From assembly GCA_019722365.1 (NCBI GenBank), contig JADFUC010000851.1, positions 49,135-113,134 on the forward strand: DNA of 64,000 nucleotides, written 5' to 3'. Every line of letters begins with the position of its first letter. Position 1 is the stretch's first letter. A model generated the notes under the pieces. The model did not search any database and had not been told where the DNA came from. It saw nothing but the letters and a program-made list of their open reading frames with translations. Both the position numbers and the translations under genes were made by a program. Source of the DNA: Lithospermum erythrorhizon. Taxonomy: Eukaryota > Streptophyta > Magnoliopsida > Boraginales > Boraginaceae. Of the stretch, positions 1 to 12,729 are shown in pieces.

Positions 1-1591
1 GACATTACTATGATCGTAAATTCATAGGCCCATCAACTAAACATGCACATTCTAGTAAAGAACATCCAACTATAATCATGCATCTCAAAGAAGACAGTGA
101 CAACAATATCCAAATAGTCCACAACTCTACCAACAACACTAGTACTACTCAACCCCACAACTAAACAACTCAATCAACTCAACGTAAATCCGGATTTCAA
201 CAAATAAGGCGCCTACAACCAACCTCCTAACCTCAGGAGAAACTTATGCCCCCCTATTACAAGCCAAACAACACACTCAGAATGAATGCATGAGGCAAAT
301 ACACCACACCATACCGGCACAAGGCAATACCGGATAAGACAACTCCAACATACTTCCAACAATCCCTAACTAACTCATTCTATGCCAATCCAACCAACAA
401 TCAACACCCTAAACTCCAAATGATCAAAATAACCCCTGAATCAACTTATCCTAATCTCACTCAACCTCTCACCTCAAATGCCTATAAACTCTACTGCAGT
501 CACTACACACAACCCAACTATTCAACCAACTAACTCATACTCTCAAACAACTAACACAAAAAATATATAGATCAACATGTTCACAATTATCACCAAATTC
601 AACATTTATTTAGGAAGTAAACTAATTATCACTGCCGCCAATTAATCCAAGGCTCTTTTCCCACGCCTCCATGCCTAACCACAAACACCGAAAATTACAT
701 AATTACTACTTACTACCATTTTAATACCTAGTTTTATAACTATCCAACTTTTCAATGATTTTTAGTTACCAATTTGTCAACTTTAGGTGGAAAGATTACT
801 AAGCGTGCAGCTTAAATGACTAATAAAACAACAAAATTTCAACCACCCCACCCCCTACCATAATCGGCCCCCACCCCACCCCAACACTAACACTTTAAAC
901 AAATTCTAATCAACCCAAAATTAATTTTCCCAAACTAATTTACCCATTTTTAACAACCTTATTCCAAATCCAAATACTACTCAATTTACACAAACCCGTT
1001 TCAACGTATCTCTTCAACCACATAAAATCAAAACTTTTACTCCAAAACAACTATATTAAGGTTCAATAACATACTTTTACAAATTTAAAGGTGATTTGAA
1101 AATAGTCAACATAAAAGTCAACTTAAGTTCATAATAGTCAACTATTGCTCAATAAATAGATCTCAAGATTAAAAATCATACCTTTGATAATTTAAAGATG
1201 GGGAACAAGATTATGGAGTTAGATCTGGTAATATTTCACTAAGAAAATGAAAACCGCGTGTAATGGAGGAAGGGGAATGGTTCAAATGCTCTTTAAAGGC
1301 GGTTGGTGAGTTTTGTGACGTTAAGAGAAAAACGGTTTGGCTATTTATGAGATTAAGGGATTTAATGCTAAGTCCCTGCCGGTATTTATGTTTTATTTCT
1401 CCACTTTTTGTATTTAAATTTTTATGAAAACGATTCTAAATATATTATTATCCGTGAAATAAAATACTACTCATTTAATACTAGTCTCGGTATATCGATT
1501 TTATTCCGAAAGTATTTATACTATCTCCGGGTCCCACCACCAAACGATATATATAATATAATTTACTGCCTAAATAGAACGGGTTATTTCA
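1..1591 (-). mobile_element. Tekay/Del-type Ty3/gypsy LTR, cut by window edge
   Basis: Read on the minus strand, this matches the LTR at 31587-34153. Both start with TGAAATAACCCG-like sequence, and both carry the block around the cggatttgcgttgagttgat motif (here inverted near 190). The LTR 5' end is at 1591, where the plus strand reads gggttatttca. The internal minisatellite seen at 32776-33190 is reduced here to about two degenerate units (about 290-345). The other LTR end lies outside the window. This is a non-coding regulatory repeat; a short open frame over 1408-1662 is a by-product of the LTR and is shared with the copy at 31.6 kb. Confidence 0.8.
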
Positions 1592-1636
1592 ATCTACTCC
1601 ACCTTAATAAAAAATTTTGCCCTCGAACTAACCCAT
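1592..1636 (-). other. Polypurine-tract end of a Tekay internal region
   Basis: Read on the minus strand, this is a purine-rich run containing ttcgagggcaaaatttt, followed by a GGTGG box directly before the LTR start. The same arrangement lies at 31555-31586. It marks the 3' LTR side of an element whose internal region has been lost: only about 45 bases remain before unrelated DNA begins. Confidence 0.6.
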
Positions 1637-3720
1637 CTACTAGCCCACATGTCATTAAATGACGGGATCGTCAAATCGAATTAATGCCCTCAGACCAAAC
1701 ATTTAAAGAATCGCTGTGTAATTTTATCTCTAAATCTCTTCTAGACCACCCACTCACATCATGAACTTAATATGCATAAGTTTGAGTTATCTCTTAATGA
1801 ACTGCATAAGATGATCCCAAATGCTGAAGGCAATCTATGAAAGATTAAAACTTCTACTCCTTCTGTTTTGGTGATCCAAAACAAAAAGAAATTCAGGAAC
1901 AAGAATAATTTTCTATCCGCACTAAGGTTTCAGTAATCCCAGTGGTGCCATGTTGTAATGTGGAAACAACTAAAAGGGAGGGACAAAGTTGTCACCACTG
2001 CTGGGATCGTGGTCACTGTAAGCTTCCACCTATAAGAAGTTCAACGAAGATAGGAAGAATGGTGTAACAACCACTCAGCCCATATGTATTATTATTATTG
2101 AAGTTTTATCAACTTCTAATTCTCCTTCATAAATGCTAGACACCTATCAGGCTTCTCATATTTTGACAGGTTATGTGGTTTATATGTTTTGTTTTACAGA
2201 TAACATGTGTTACATTATTTATCTCGTTGATTGAATAATGAAAGCTCCTAGGCTTATTTGTAGTTTCTAAAGTATGTTACTTTTATAACCAAGTTTCAAA
2301 TATTCTTACAACTTGATAAAACAAAAATGAACTTACGTTGTATCTTTGTATTCACCCAAACTATAATTATTTAATTGCGCTAACTTTTAAATTGTTGCTT
2401 ATTCGTAAAAGCAATAATTGATATTTTTATTATTCCGTTCAATTCTTTTTAATTGGCGAACATAAGTTATTCTTAGAAAAGGAGGCTAACTACTTGTTCG
2501 TGAACAATGAATATCATTATAACATATATTTTCCACACATGGTTTTGACATGTTGATGCCTTAGTGGTTATATTTGTACATGATAATTATATTACATTCG
2601 ATTAATGAAGCAATGACATGAGATAGCCATATGAATTCAAGGACGGAATAAGGGTAAAAATGAAAAGGGGGAAAATTTGAAAAACAAGAAAAAATGGGTG
2701 GGCTAAATTTGGGAACCGAAAGACTACAAAACGTTAAGGGTGAAAATGAATTCATTTTAGAATTTGGAACTATCACTCTTTTTTAGTTATAAGTTATTTT
2801 TTAAATATGTGGATGTTAATACTAATTAAAAGTCAAAGTTATTGAAGTATATAATTTGTTCTTTAATTTTTCAATATCCTCATAAAGATCATATAGTTTC
2901 AATGACGACAATTCGCTCATGCTCATCATGATTTTGTGACTATCTATACAAATGACATCAAGAATCACATATAGAGCGTTAAGCTTCTTACTATATGTCA
3001 TAGTAAATTTAGCTGGGTATTTGGGTGGTCCGAAATTACTGCTTTGTTGGGGATATTTAGACATGTTCGTTTTAATATACTTTTACTTGATATATGTTGA
3101 TAAATGTACGTTAGTTACATTCGACTGATGTAATGTTGGGATAAAATATAATGCTTTATTCTAATACATTTGATTTGTATGCCGAGATATGTTTTGATCG
3201 ATATTTAACTCGAATGAATGTATGTTTGTGGTGACATTAGCGTAATTTTAGGGTATAAATTAATATGGGGTGAAGAAGTTAAAAAGCAAGCGAAAAACAA
3301 ATAGTATTAAATGACTCGACGGGCTCAAAAAGCGACGCTTAAGTATTAACTTAGACAATGGACAAGCTAGTATTAACTTGGGAGATGGCTGTCGAGCAAT
3401 CGCCTAAGTGTTTAAGTCAAAATAGTTGCATCACATAAAATTACGCTATTTTTAGTGATGCCTAACATTTTTCGAGCCGATTCCAAGCTTTTTCAGCCAG
3501 TTATGGGCAAATTTGAAAAACTAAAAGTTGGGTGGGCCAAATTTGGAAAACAAAAGACTGCAAAATGTTAAGAAGCCGAAAATTCAAGATATATGATGTT
3601 GCCACGACTAGAACACAAAACCTTATGAAAACAAGTGACTTTGCCTAACTATTTGAGCTGCAATCTTTATGGTCTTTCATTTGACAGGACTAGAACACGT
3701 AACCTTCTGAATATATATTC
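1637..3720. other. AT-rich intergenic DNA with one dispersed direct repeat
   Basis: I see no gene here. Two segments, about 2671-2745 and 3508-3575, are direct copies of each other about 835 bases apart. Both contain the words TGGGTGGGC, AAATTTGG and AAAGACT in the same order. A second weaker pair, ttacattcgaYtRatg at about 2592 and 3116, keeps a related order but not the same spacing. This could be a decayed non-autonomous element or a local duplication. Short open frames at 2561-2776 and 2822-3064 (minus) have no recognisable domain. Confidence 0.4.
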
Positions 3721-3897
3721 ATTAAGACTATGTATAACGGTTTATAGATTCTAACACCTTATTTTTCAATTACACTCTATATTATTTTATTTCTCTTTTA
3801 CCTAACTTCAACAAATATTCAACTTTTATATTCTACAATGATTTGTTTAATAATTTCAACACCCTTCCAATTCATTACCATATACCCCTATAGACAT
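3721..3897. other. AT-rich MITE-like flank
   Basis: Short AT-rich stretch starting attaagactatgtataac. It has the base composition and style of plant PIF/Harbinger MITE ends, and abuts the Ogre-type LTR that starts near 3898. No second terminus could be matched, so this is a weak call. Confidence 0.2.
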
Positions 3898-4789
3898 TGA
3901 AAATTAATAAAAAATATTAACTAAATTAATTAAGATGAATTAATCAAATTAATTAAAGGTTTACCAAAGTTAAGCTCAATGCAGGCTAATTAGGTTCTCG
4001 ATCAAACCCTAACGCAAATCAAACCCTCGCCGAATGCGGTTCCCGGAAATTGCCAATAGAATTAATCAAGTCAAAAGATAACGGTTTTTCACATTAATTA
4101 ACCCAATTGACTCAAATAATGGGTTCTCGAGAAACAAATTGCAGATTAAATATCAATTAAAAATTAGGGCCTCGAAACCCTAGTTTTATTGACAAAATCG
4201 CACAAGAATATTCCGAAGCCACGTCAAAATGAAGAATCTAGAAACCACGCCGGTTCAAAAATGAAGACTCGTATGCTGGTTCAAAAATTATGGCTCCAAA
4301 AAGTGTCCATAATAAAATAAAAAATCAAATTCGGAACTTTCTTTTGTGATTATAGCTTATAATTTATTTCCTAGAGAAGTACTTCCTAAATCTCTCCGAT
4401 TTGCTCCATATCTTTGCCTAAAACTAATAAGCTAAGCATCATAACCAATTCGAAAATAAGCCCAACACATCACATTCACATCCACAACACACCGAGTATC
4501 CAAAAAACACTTCGAGAAAATATGTAGAAAACCTCGAGATTTCTAAGTTAAATCTTTGAAACCGCCAACAAAACACCACGTGGTGGTTGGAAAACACCTC
4601 CAGGTGGCCAAAACAGCGCCAGTATTCTTCTCAAGCTTTAAAAGTTGTACCTTTACTTAGACCGACGAAAGCCAAGACACTTCAAATATTCAGAATAAGC
4701 TGATTATTCATAAATCCCCGCACGAACACCTAAAAAATCTCAGTTTGATTCATCAAGTCCCGTATATAGGAATACGTTGAGTATCTGGG

Positions 4790-5735
4790 CCCCTTCGCTG
4801 ATTCTAAGTGTGAAATACGCCGTTAAACCTCGTTCAATGATCAAAGATTCCGTTGAAAATTACACAACTTGCTCACAAAAAATGTTAGACAAACGCAACC
4901 AAAGATCAAATAAATGTATAAAATCGAATTACAAAACATACATATATATAAATTCATACACGTATGAATACAAGAGTACTTACAATACGCATCGGATGTT
5001 ATTGTCAAACTTTCTCAACCGAGACCTCATTTGAATACCCTAGCACCTCAAATGAAATGCCTCTAGTTAGTCCACACCAAGAGCGGTTGAATCTCGTGAT
5101 TAGATTTGCTAGAATCTTATGAACTATCGATTGAACAAATACGAGTCAAAACTCGACTCAAATTTGGTGTAGGAGGGGAGTGGGGCTGAGGTATTGAGAG
5201 AGAAACGCATGCGGCTTCATTTCTAACCCCCTTCTCGCCTCGAATAGCTCAACTCGCTAATAATTGCCAACCCTGCCGCTAACCAACTTATTACTAAACG
5301 AGTAAGCAACTTAACAAGTTGCTGAACTATATTAGTTAGTCATTCAATAAACTTACAAGTTTATTTATTTTATTTAGTTCAATATGGATTTTATACTATG
5401 CTTAAAATCCTCCTCGATCGAAAGATTCATCGATTTCAATCGACTCTCAATGTAGCAACTACTCTATTTAATTCCATATGTAATATAATCGAACGCTATT
5501 GTATGTGGGGCGCGACCTTTCCGCTCAGTCAATATTAGTTGTATAATAAATATAATCAATTCATTATGATTGTTATATCGATTTTAAAAGGATCTAAGAA
5601 TCAACAAACTCATATTATCGTGAGTTCCATTTTTAGTAATTGACAATTACTATTTATTGAACACTAGTTTCACTAATATCATTTAACCAAAAACCAAGAA
5701 ACGAATCGTTACAACACCGCCGCAATCTACATAAC
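4790..5735. mobile_element. Insertion inside LTR copy 1, resembling the block at 23.04-23.47 kb
   Basis: This stretch is absent from the other two LTR copies. Its right part (about 5285-5720) shares its order of motifs with 23030-23470: aacttaacaagt, then acaagttta/gcaagttta, then ATYRTGAG, then a run of TAGTAAT, acaattactat, GAACACTA and ATTTAACCAAA. The resemblance is that of LTR ends of a Ty1/copia family on the minus strand. No coding domain is seen. The exact insertion boundaries and a target duplication could not be fixed by eye. Confidence 0.4.
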
Positions 5736-5859
5736 TATTCACGAAATCAAAATGTTCTATTTCAATGGGACATCAACAAGGTTGGAACGCTTTACCTTCA
5801 TACTGATCATCACTACAGCTTAAATCAAGTAACTCTACTTCAAAGTTTAAATCAAGTCC

Positions 5860-6620
5860 AAGCGAGGCCAAATCTCACTATGTCCTACCTGGGTCATATC
5901 CCTGTCCCACTCTACAAGAACACGCCATTAAGGTCAGCCAGAGTACAAGCACGGCCACGCTATCAAGTAATACTTTCATATCACCCATACAACTCAAAGC
6001 TCGAATCATCTCAAATCAAGTGTCATATCAAGGCACTACCCTAAAGACAAAGGCCTCAAGCATCTCTCAAAGTGAAGTACCACCCAAAAAGACAAACTCG
6101 GATTCCTGCCCAAATCGTTGTCATATCAAGGCACTAAGTTCCACCCTGTAGTCTCATCAGAAGGCTAGCTTATCCAAATTTACATAGTCTCATCATGCAT
6201 TTTGGGCACCTCCCCCGCGATAAATCCATAGTCCCACCAAGAGTACTCAAAGCAAATCCCACACTACAAACGCCATAGTGAAGTCTATCAAGTCCAAAAG
6301 AGACTGCAGATCAAGTCCAAGCACTCCAAGATCAAGTTCATACAACCAACACAGAATACGCTATTTCGGGTGCCCCCGCGACTATATCCAAGTCCGCACT
6401 AACTTCAAGTCCATCAAGACCAGACACATCCAAAATTTCATGTAGCCCTATCCAAACAAATCAAATCAAGTCAAGTTCAAGATCGCCTCAAATTAAGTCA
6501 AGTCTGCCTGCTCAAATCAAGTCAAATCAAGTTCAAGCTCATACCAAGCTCCTATTAAGACCCTATCAAATCAAATCAAGTCAATTCAAGCTCAAATCAA
6601 GTCAAGTCAAGCAACCCAGA
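5860..6620 (+). repeat. TCAAG-rich degenerate simple repeat
   Basis: Within the LTR the words TCAAGTC, TCAAATCAAG and TTCAAG recur dozens of times, most densely at 6460-6612, without a strict period. Much shorter versions are in the same place in the other two LTR copies (about 37595-37655 and 44455-44495). The repeat has therefore expanded in this copy or contracted in the others. Confidence 0.65.
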
Positions 6621-6864
6621 TATCTCACAAATCATCGGCAAACGCTTAGGAACTTATAGTTTGGACAGTTGACCCTCTTCGATTTGATAAAACCTGTACA
6701 TTGATGAATTTTTTCCTACAGTGGGTTTTAATTTGTACCCCCTAAGATAAATAATAAAAATTCTTCTTTGCATTACAACCCACCATTTTTATTTCATATT
6801 CTTATTTAATTATATTTTTATTTTTATGACTACATAATAATAACAACTTTCCTTCACAAGTACA

Positions 6865-7075
6865 AAACCCCCACGCCACCCCCTACTCTTCCTCCTCCCC
6901 CTCCGTCAATCGCGTAGCCCTCCGCCCGGCCCCACGCCGCCCTCCTCCCCGACCTCAAAACCTCACGCCGCCTCCTTGCCTCCTCCGTCGAAAACCTCTA
7001 CCGCCGCCCCCCATGCTCCCCCTCCCTCGGAAACCCCTACGCCGCCCCTCCTCCCTCATAAAAACCACCACCACA
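6865..7075 (+). repeat. C-rich degenerate tandem repeat, GC island
   Basis: This is a strongly C-rich stretch in AT-rich surroundings. It is built of three to four degenerate units of about 45-50 bases around CGCCGCC, CTCCTCC and an AAAACC/AAACC joint. It sits directly upstream of the CACTA transposase remnant, ends at a CAG, and is followed by a very AT-rich intron-like stretch. It may be a 5' leader or promoter-proximal part of the CACTA element. As a coding frame it would give only a Pro/Ser-rich peptide. Confidence 0.45.
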
Positions 7076-7269
7076 GTACGCAATTAATTTTTTTATTTTT
7101 AAAATATTTATTTATTTATAGTTTTTGATTTTTTTTAAATTTCTATGTTAATCAAATGTATATATAATGAACTGTTGTTTAAATTAATTTCTTATGTTAA
7201 TTTAATGTATATATATAGCTTTAATTATAATTTAGGTTATTTTTGAGATTTAGTAACTGCATAGTTTCA

Positions 7270-10200
7270 AGAATATGAAAGCAAGGAGCTTATCAGTTGT
7301 TCTTAATAAACGTGGAGGATGAAAGTTCATTCCATGTCCTCATGGAAGTGTTTAAATCGAGTACAAGATTTATACGAATTGTGTTAACATTAGATATGTG
7401 AATGGCATGTATAGCCAAACTATACTTGTTTCACAAATCATGGTGACATGAAAATGACTTAGGTCCACTCGATTTAAGTTTGACAGCCGTGACAATTTGT
7501 TTGAAAAGTAACGTAGGCGCGGTGATAATGTAGAAGAAATAACAAGTATTGTGAGGAAGATTTGATGATCATTCCGAATTATCGAGAGGTTAAGATGATG
7601 CGTAGAAACCTTATGGATGGATGTCGCTTACCAAATTGGGATGCAATGGTTACCTCAGACAATGTAAAATCCAAACACGGACGGACTCCGATTCATCTTT
7701 CATGCACTACAGAAAGAAGGTTAAAGTTAATCGTCATTTCACGATAACGTGTTGCTCAAGAACTTATGACGCAAAAAACTAGTGCTTAGTTCAATTGGGT
7801 TAAAACACGAGAGGATATTATTTACGCGTGAACTATCAGATATTATTTTCCTCAAAGAAATGCATCATTGAAAGAATGTCCCAATTGTAAGGCTCCCCAT
7901 TATAAGAAGTTAATCTACCCTACCAAAGTGATGTATTATTTTCCACTTATACCTAGACTCAGGCGTATGTATCGGAGTGTAGATTATGCTAAGAAATTAA
8001 CATGGAATTTCGATGAAAGGGTAAAAGATGGAAAGCTTAGGTGGCCCCGCGACGCACGCCGCCGAAGACTTTGATGCTAAGTATCTAGAATTTGCATCGA
8101 ACCCGTAAACATAATGGCTTGTATTGTCATCGATGGAATGAATCATGGAATTCGTGAGTACCTCTCACAAAGACATGGCCGGTAGTTTTGGAAATGTATA
8201 CGACGCTTTGGCTATGCATGAAACGCAAATATTTGATGTCATTCCACCGATATATGGACCTAAACAACCTAGAAACGATATCGATGTATATTTGGTACCT
8301 TTAATCAAGATTCAAGTTACTGGGAGAAGGGGTGTAGATGTATATGATGGGTTAAGAAAGACAACTTCAATTTAAGCGGTTATCCGCCTGAAGTGTTGAA
8401 TGACTTTCTTGCTTATGGAAATTTATCCGATATGCTGTAAAAGACAATACGCATGCCCCAAGCGTGAAGATCAAACCGACTTCGTTCGACAGAACATAGT
8501 AAAAAGAGTTTGCTACTGGCATCGAGGATTTACCGAATGAACATGGATATAGGAAAGTACCATAATGTTTGACCTTTAAAATGTGAAAATCGTGGACCAC
8601 CTCCTATTTTAACTGCCAAGAGGTATTTGATAAGCGAAGAACTTGCTTATTTCATCGGGAAGTGGAAATTCTAAGTCGGTAATCATTTAGGGTTTTAAGA
8701 AGTGCTTAATTTTCTGGGAGTTGATTTATTGGAAGGATTTAGCTGTCAGACATTTCATAGACCTTATGCATCAAGAGAAAAATGTCACTGAAAGTTCCAT
8801 ATCTCGCATTATTAGTACAAGTGGTAAAACAAAAGATACAAGAGAATTCAAGGAAGATTTTAATACAATTGGGAATAAGAGAAGAATTGAGACCCATAAA
8901 AGATGGATGCAAACGACATACTCTAGTTGCGAAGTACTCTAAGAAGAAGGAGAAAAAAGTTTTTATCGTGAATCAGACTGCTTAAGGTTCCCCAGGTTAT
9001 TCACTCGTATCGAAAGCTCCAGCTGCTAAAGATTCAAAGATGAAGGTGTCAAGTCATACGATTGTCATATCCTCATGGTGAACTTCATTCCAATACTTGG
9101 CCTATTGTACCCCATGAGTACGTGTAACAATTACAAAGTTATGTTTATTCTCAAGACTATTTGTAGCAAGCGATTGATCTCGAATAAATTATCAGCCTTT
9201 ACAAGCTGAAATTGTTGAGATCCTTTGTGAGCCTGGAAATGGCTTTCCAATCGTCCGTCTTTTCTTTTTGATATTATGGCGCAGCTTGACTAAGCTCATT
9301 TAGTCGGTGAGATGTAAGAGCGTAGCCACCGACCTCGAGGTGTATGTACCCTTTTGAAAGGTATATGAAAGTTTTGGAAGTGGATATGTCAAAATAGAAG
9401 TCGACCGTAGGGTCAGACGCTAAGCAGGCAATTTAATAAGAAGTCAGGAATTTTATGCCGAGTATATGACAAATTTGGGAGAACATGTGTCTTCCAAGAC
9501 TAAGAAAGCGTAGGGTAAGCGGCGAACATGCTGGGAAGCAATGATAGCTGTGTATGATCTAAGTTAGAACAAGCGCACTTGTACATCCTAAACAACACGT
9601 ATTTGAAAGTTACTACTAAGAAGACAACTTAGGCGGAAATGGGTGGCTTCATGGGCGAGCACAATCGCATTTTCGCTTCTTGCTTGAAAATCACGAGTTA
9701 AACAAGCTAAGTGTACGTAAGCAACTCGCTTCGCATACAATCAAATGGCTATCGGGTGGTCCGTGACGCACGTTTTTTCTCGTGATACCTTAATCGCCAA
9801 CGGGTACATTCTACACCAAAGTTAACAAGACGGGAAAGAGGCCCAGTGTAATGTCAGGAGTAACACTTGTACCGAGAACTAGAAATCACAAACGCTTAAA
9901 GACATAAACCCGATATGCCAAGCATAGTTTCTATGAAGCGATTGAACATATATTTGAGCTGATTATGCCGGCCTAAAAGCCAGATTCGTTGTAATGTGGG
10001 TAGAGAATAAATATGAAAAGTAGGTTAATGAATCGGGTTTTGTAAAAGTCGATTTAATAGGTCGGGTTCAAAAAGATGACTCATTCATACTACCACAAGC
10101 CTAACCAAGTATTTTACGTTAGTGATCCAATTAGCTCACGGTTGATTGTTCTTCTTCTAACAAGTTTAATGAAATATAAACTGAGAACACAAGAAGATTG

Positions 10201-10335
10201 GCGAGTATCGCATTTTAATTCGTTTAGAGGGAGTTATCTACCTAGACATATCAACGCAAAATGCTTTTATGCAAAAACCGATCATAACGTGTGTGGAATT
10301 TGGACGCCTACAAGGCCAAGAAAAATAATATAGTC
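7270..10335 (+). pseudogene. CACTA (En/Spm) TNP2-type transposase remnant
   Basis: This is a decayed transposase of the plant CACTA superfamily, a DDE enzyme that cuts out the element by recognising its ends. Frames shift many times, but blocks occur in family order. They are: the N-terminal region (7270-7440); a zinc-ribbon-like CPNCKAPHYKK followed by YFPLIPRLRRMY (7877-7965); FDVIPPIYGPK then NDIDVYL (8233-8292); YWKDLAVRHFIDLMHQEKNV near 8726-8785; SGKTKD (8820); GVKSYDCHILM (about 9045); MYPFERYMKVL (9342-9375); WLSGGP (about 9747); and a C-terminal block ending near 10330. The HxEKNV-like box contains the family's conserved acidic residue. No frame longer than about 80 codons survives, so it cannot make an active enzyme. 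The element ends (CACTA inverted repeats) were not found. Confidence 0.85.
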
Positions 10336-10489
10336 ATTGTTTCGAGCCGGTAGTGTGTGAACCGAGAAAAAATAAATGTATGCTTATTTGTTTTTGTATA
10401 TTTTAGTTTATTTATGTCAACTAACTATTTTTTTATATTATATTTAGGCTTTTTTTTATCAAGCTTATATGTTTTTTCATTTGTAGACT

Positions 10490-10640
10490 ATGGCAGATGG
10501 CATTTCTAATATTGATGCCGCTACGCATGCTAGCGATGATGACGTTGATGTTGTTTCATTCACATTACCATCTAAAAACGAAATAACAAAAAGCGGAGGT
10601 AAAGAGAGGCATCAAGTTTCAATTAAAAAGTTGTTGTTGC
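10490..10640 (+). pseudogene. Possible first exon of the second CACTA gene
   Basis: An ATG at 10490 opens a frame starting MADGISNIDAATHASDDDVD, acidic and hydrophilic. It runs about 50 codons to a good plant 5' splice site (GTAAGT at 10641). It follows the transposase by about 150 bases, where CACTA elements usually carry a second gene. I cannot match the peptide to a named family, and the downstream exons (11.0-12.0 kb) are too decayed to join. The role is inferred from position only. Confidence 0.35.
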
Positions 10641-11997
10641 TGTAAGTAAATTTATGATCAAATTCCCATAAGTACTATTCTTACACATTGTCATTTATTT
10701 ATAATGCTAAGCCATTGTCACTTACTAACCATTTTAAGTGTATTTATTACTTGTGCCCATTTCAATATTTACGTCAACCGATCGCCTAAACAAGTCCACA
10801 TTCGTCGAATACATCGTTTGCTTGCACGCTCGATGATCCTTTGGATGTATAATAATTGGCATCGCATATAGTGTCATGGAAGAAAAAAATATGGGAAGAA
10901 CTTCGTGTTGTTGAATTTTACTGTATGATATATTTACGTGATATATCAAGTAATTAAATTCCATGCTTACGCAGCCTTTGTTTTGAGTTTCGACGAGAGT
11001 CATATGGATATGACTATGAAAAAGGTAGCAAAAGCGTACGTAGTTTTCGCGGCAGTTATCCAAAGAATGTTACTATATAATGTAATCCTATTTTGAAACG
11101 CCCTAAGAGATATAATGCCTTAAGGTCAGGAAAAATACGTGGGAAGGATTTCTAGAAGAGGTTTAGGCAAAGATTTAAGGTAATTAGATTTGCACTTAAA
11201 AAATTTAGAAATTTACACTATGTAGTATTGTATACCAATTGTTATTTTATGTAGCAATTCGACTCAAATCAATTCACAGCGCAAAAATAAGAGGCGCTTT
11301 GTCAAGATCATGGATTATGTTCAATCAGTGGGAACAAATTGTAAGCCAATTTTTATAATACATATTTTTAACAACTAAGGTAATTTTATTTCATTCTCTT
11401 AAACCAATGTAGAAAGAAAAATTGGAAATGAGCTACTGCTGTATTAAATCCACTAATGTCATGGCGAAGCCTCGAAAGCGATGGAAAAATCGCTAGACAT
11501 GTGCAAAAGATAAATGGATTTAAGCGGTAAGTTCTAAACCGATCTATATCTAATTTAAGACTTATGTTTTTATGTGAAAATAATCTAAATGCATAATTGC
11601 GTGAGTTATACCGAAGACCTTACGCCAGATGAAATAATTGCTTGTCGTGTCCGAACGATGTACCGGCAGCTGCAAAGAAGGAGTACTACGATTAGTACTT
11701 ACAAAATTGGGCCATTGGGGTAACAAAGACGCATTTTTTGAAAGCATTTAGATTCATCTCAAAATCCCAAGGTCCATGAATCAAAACAAACGGTGACGGA
11801 ATGCGACATAAGTTACAATACCGAAAGATCGTAATTCAAGGTACGCCGCAACGCAACATATTAGACGCAAGACACACCTTACTTCAAAGTTTCTCCAAGC
11901 ATCAAGAGCGAGTCGTATGTTCTGCACAATTGGTCCGATTTGATTCCGTGAGGTATTTCTTTTAATACTTTACCGATGTTATATGTCGAAAGTTAAG
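10641..11997 (+). other. Decayed inner part of the CACTA element
   Basis: Alternating AT-rich, intron-like and more coding-like stretches (for example 11410-11530 and 11600-11950) without a frame that can be followed. In CACTA elements this position often holds a Ptta/En/Spm-type accessory protein gene, but I could not recognise its motifs with confidence. The minus-strand frame at 10734-11063 has no recognisable domain. Confidence 0.35.
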
Positions 11998-12312
11998 TTG
12001 TGATGCTGTGACTATGATTTGATATTGTGACTATGATTTTTTGTGATATTGCGGACTAAGGATTTGTGATGCTGTGACTATGATTTGTGATATCGTGACT
12101 ATATATACGAGTTGACGATATACGAAGTATCGTGGATAATGCGAATTATATATACGAAGTTGATTTATATATGAAGTATCGTGATATCAAAGGACCATGG
12201 TTGATGGTATATGAAGTATTGTGATATCAGGACTATATATATGAGTTGATGATACTTAAGCATCGTGATATCATGGACTACATGAAAGAATATATATACG
12301 GAGTATCAGACA
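11998..12312 (+). repeat. Two adjoining minisatellites
   Basis: 11998-12100 contains about five imperfect units of the TGTGAY-RTYGTGACTATGATT type (around 20 bases). 12100-12312 contains about four longer units built from TATATATACGAGTTGATGAT, ATATGAAGTATCGTGATATC and GGAC. The second array seems to have grown from the first because GTGATATC is common to both. It lies inside the CACTA element, between the supposed second gene and the protease remnant. Confidence 0.75.
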
Positions 12313-12729
12313 CACTCATGAGTTTTATAACTCATATTTTGGGGTACTAGTAGTCACAACCACAAGTCATGTTTATAATAATTTTTTCTTTAGGGTGAAA
12401 GTCTTTAGACATGTTCGTGGACTACCATCGTATTTAAGTTAAGCCAGTCGTGATCGCATTCGTAAAGAGGGCGTAAAATTCACACATCCAATCAAACCCG
12501 ATCAAGCTAAAGTTTATTTTAAAGAGATTGTCCTGCCATGAAGGTACATATTTATCATGTCCTATTGTTGAGGCGTAAATCACTATCAGATGACCTGGAT
12601 TGGGTACATTTGTTATATGGCCTAGTACATTTCTTTCCTCTTACAGCAAAGTGTACACAAAAATAAATTATATGATTAGTTAGCGATAACTTCAATATAA
12701 GGATTAGTTGTCATTCATACTAAAAACGT

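Larger units (their letters stand above)
3898..6771 (+). mobile_element. Tat/Ogre-type LTR, copy 1 (solo or truncated)
   Basis: This is the first of three direct copies of one LTR family (others about 36463-37799 and 42900-44631). Shared landmarks in order are an AT-rich start with attaattaa/gaattaatcaaattaatt, the gcgttctcg-like box, AAATTAGGGCTCGAAA (about 4165), the aaaacacctccaggtggcc box (about 4589), a TCAAG-rich stretch, and the terminal gtttgataaaac...cccctac...ataataaaaattct. No coding remnant follows it; CACTA DNA begins instead. It is longer than the others because of an internal insertion (4790-5735). The TATA box seen in the other two copies has decayed here. Ends are approximate. 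Confidence 0.65.
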
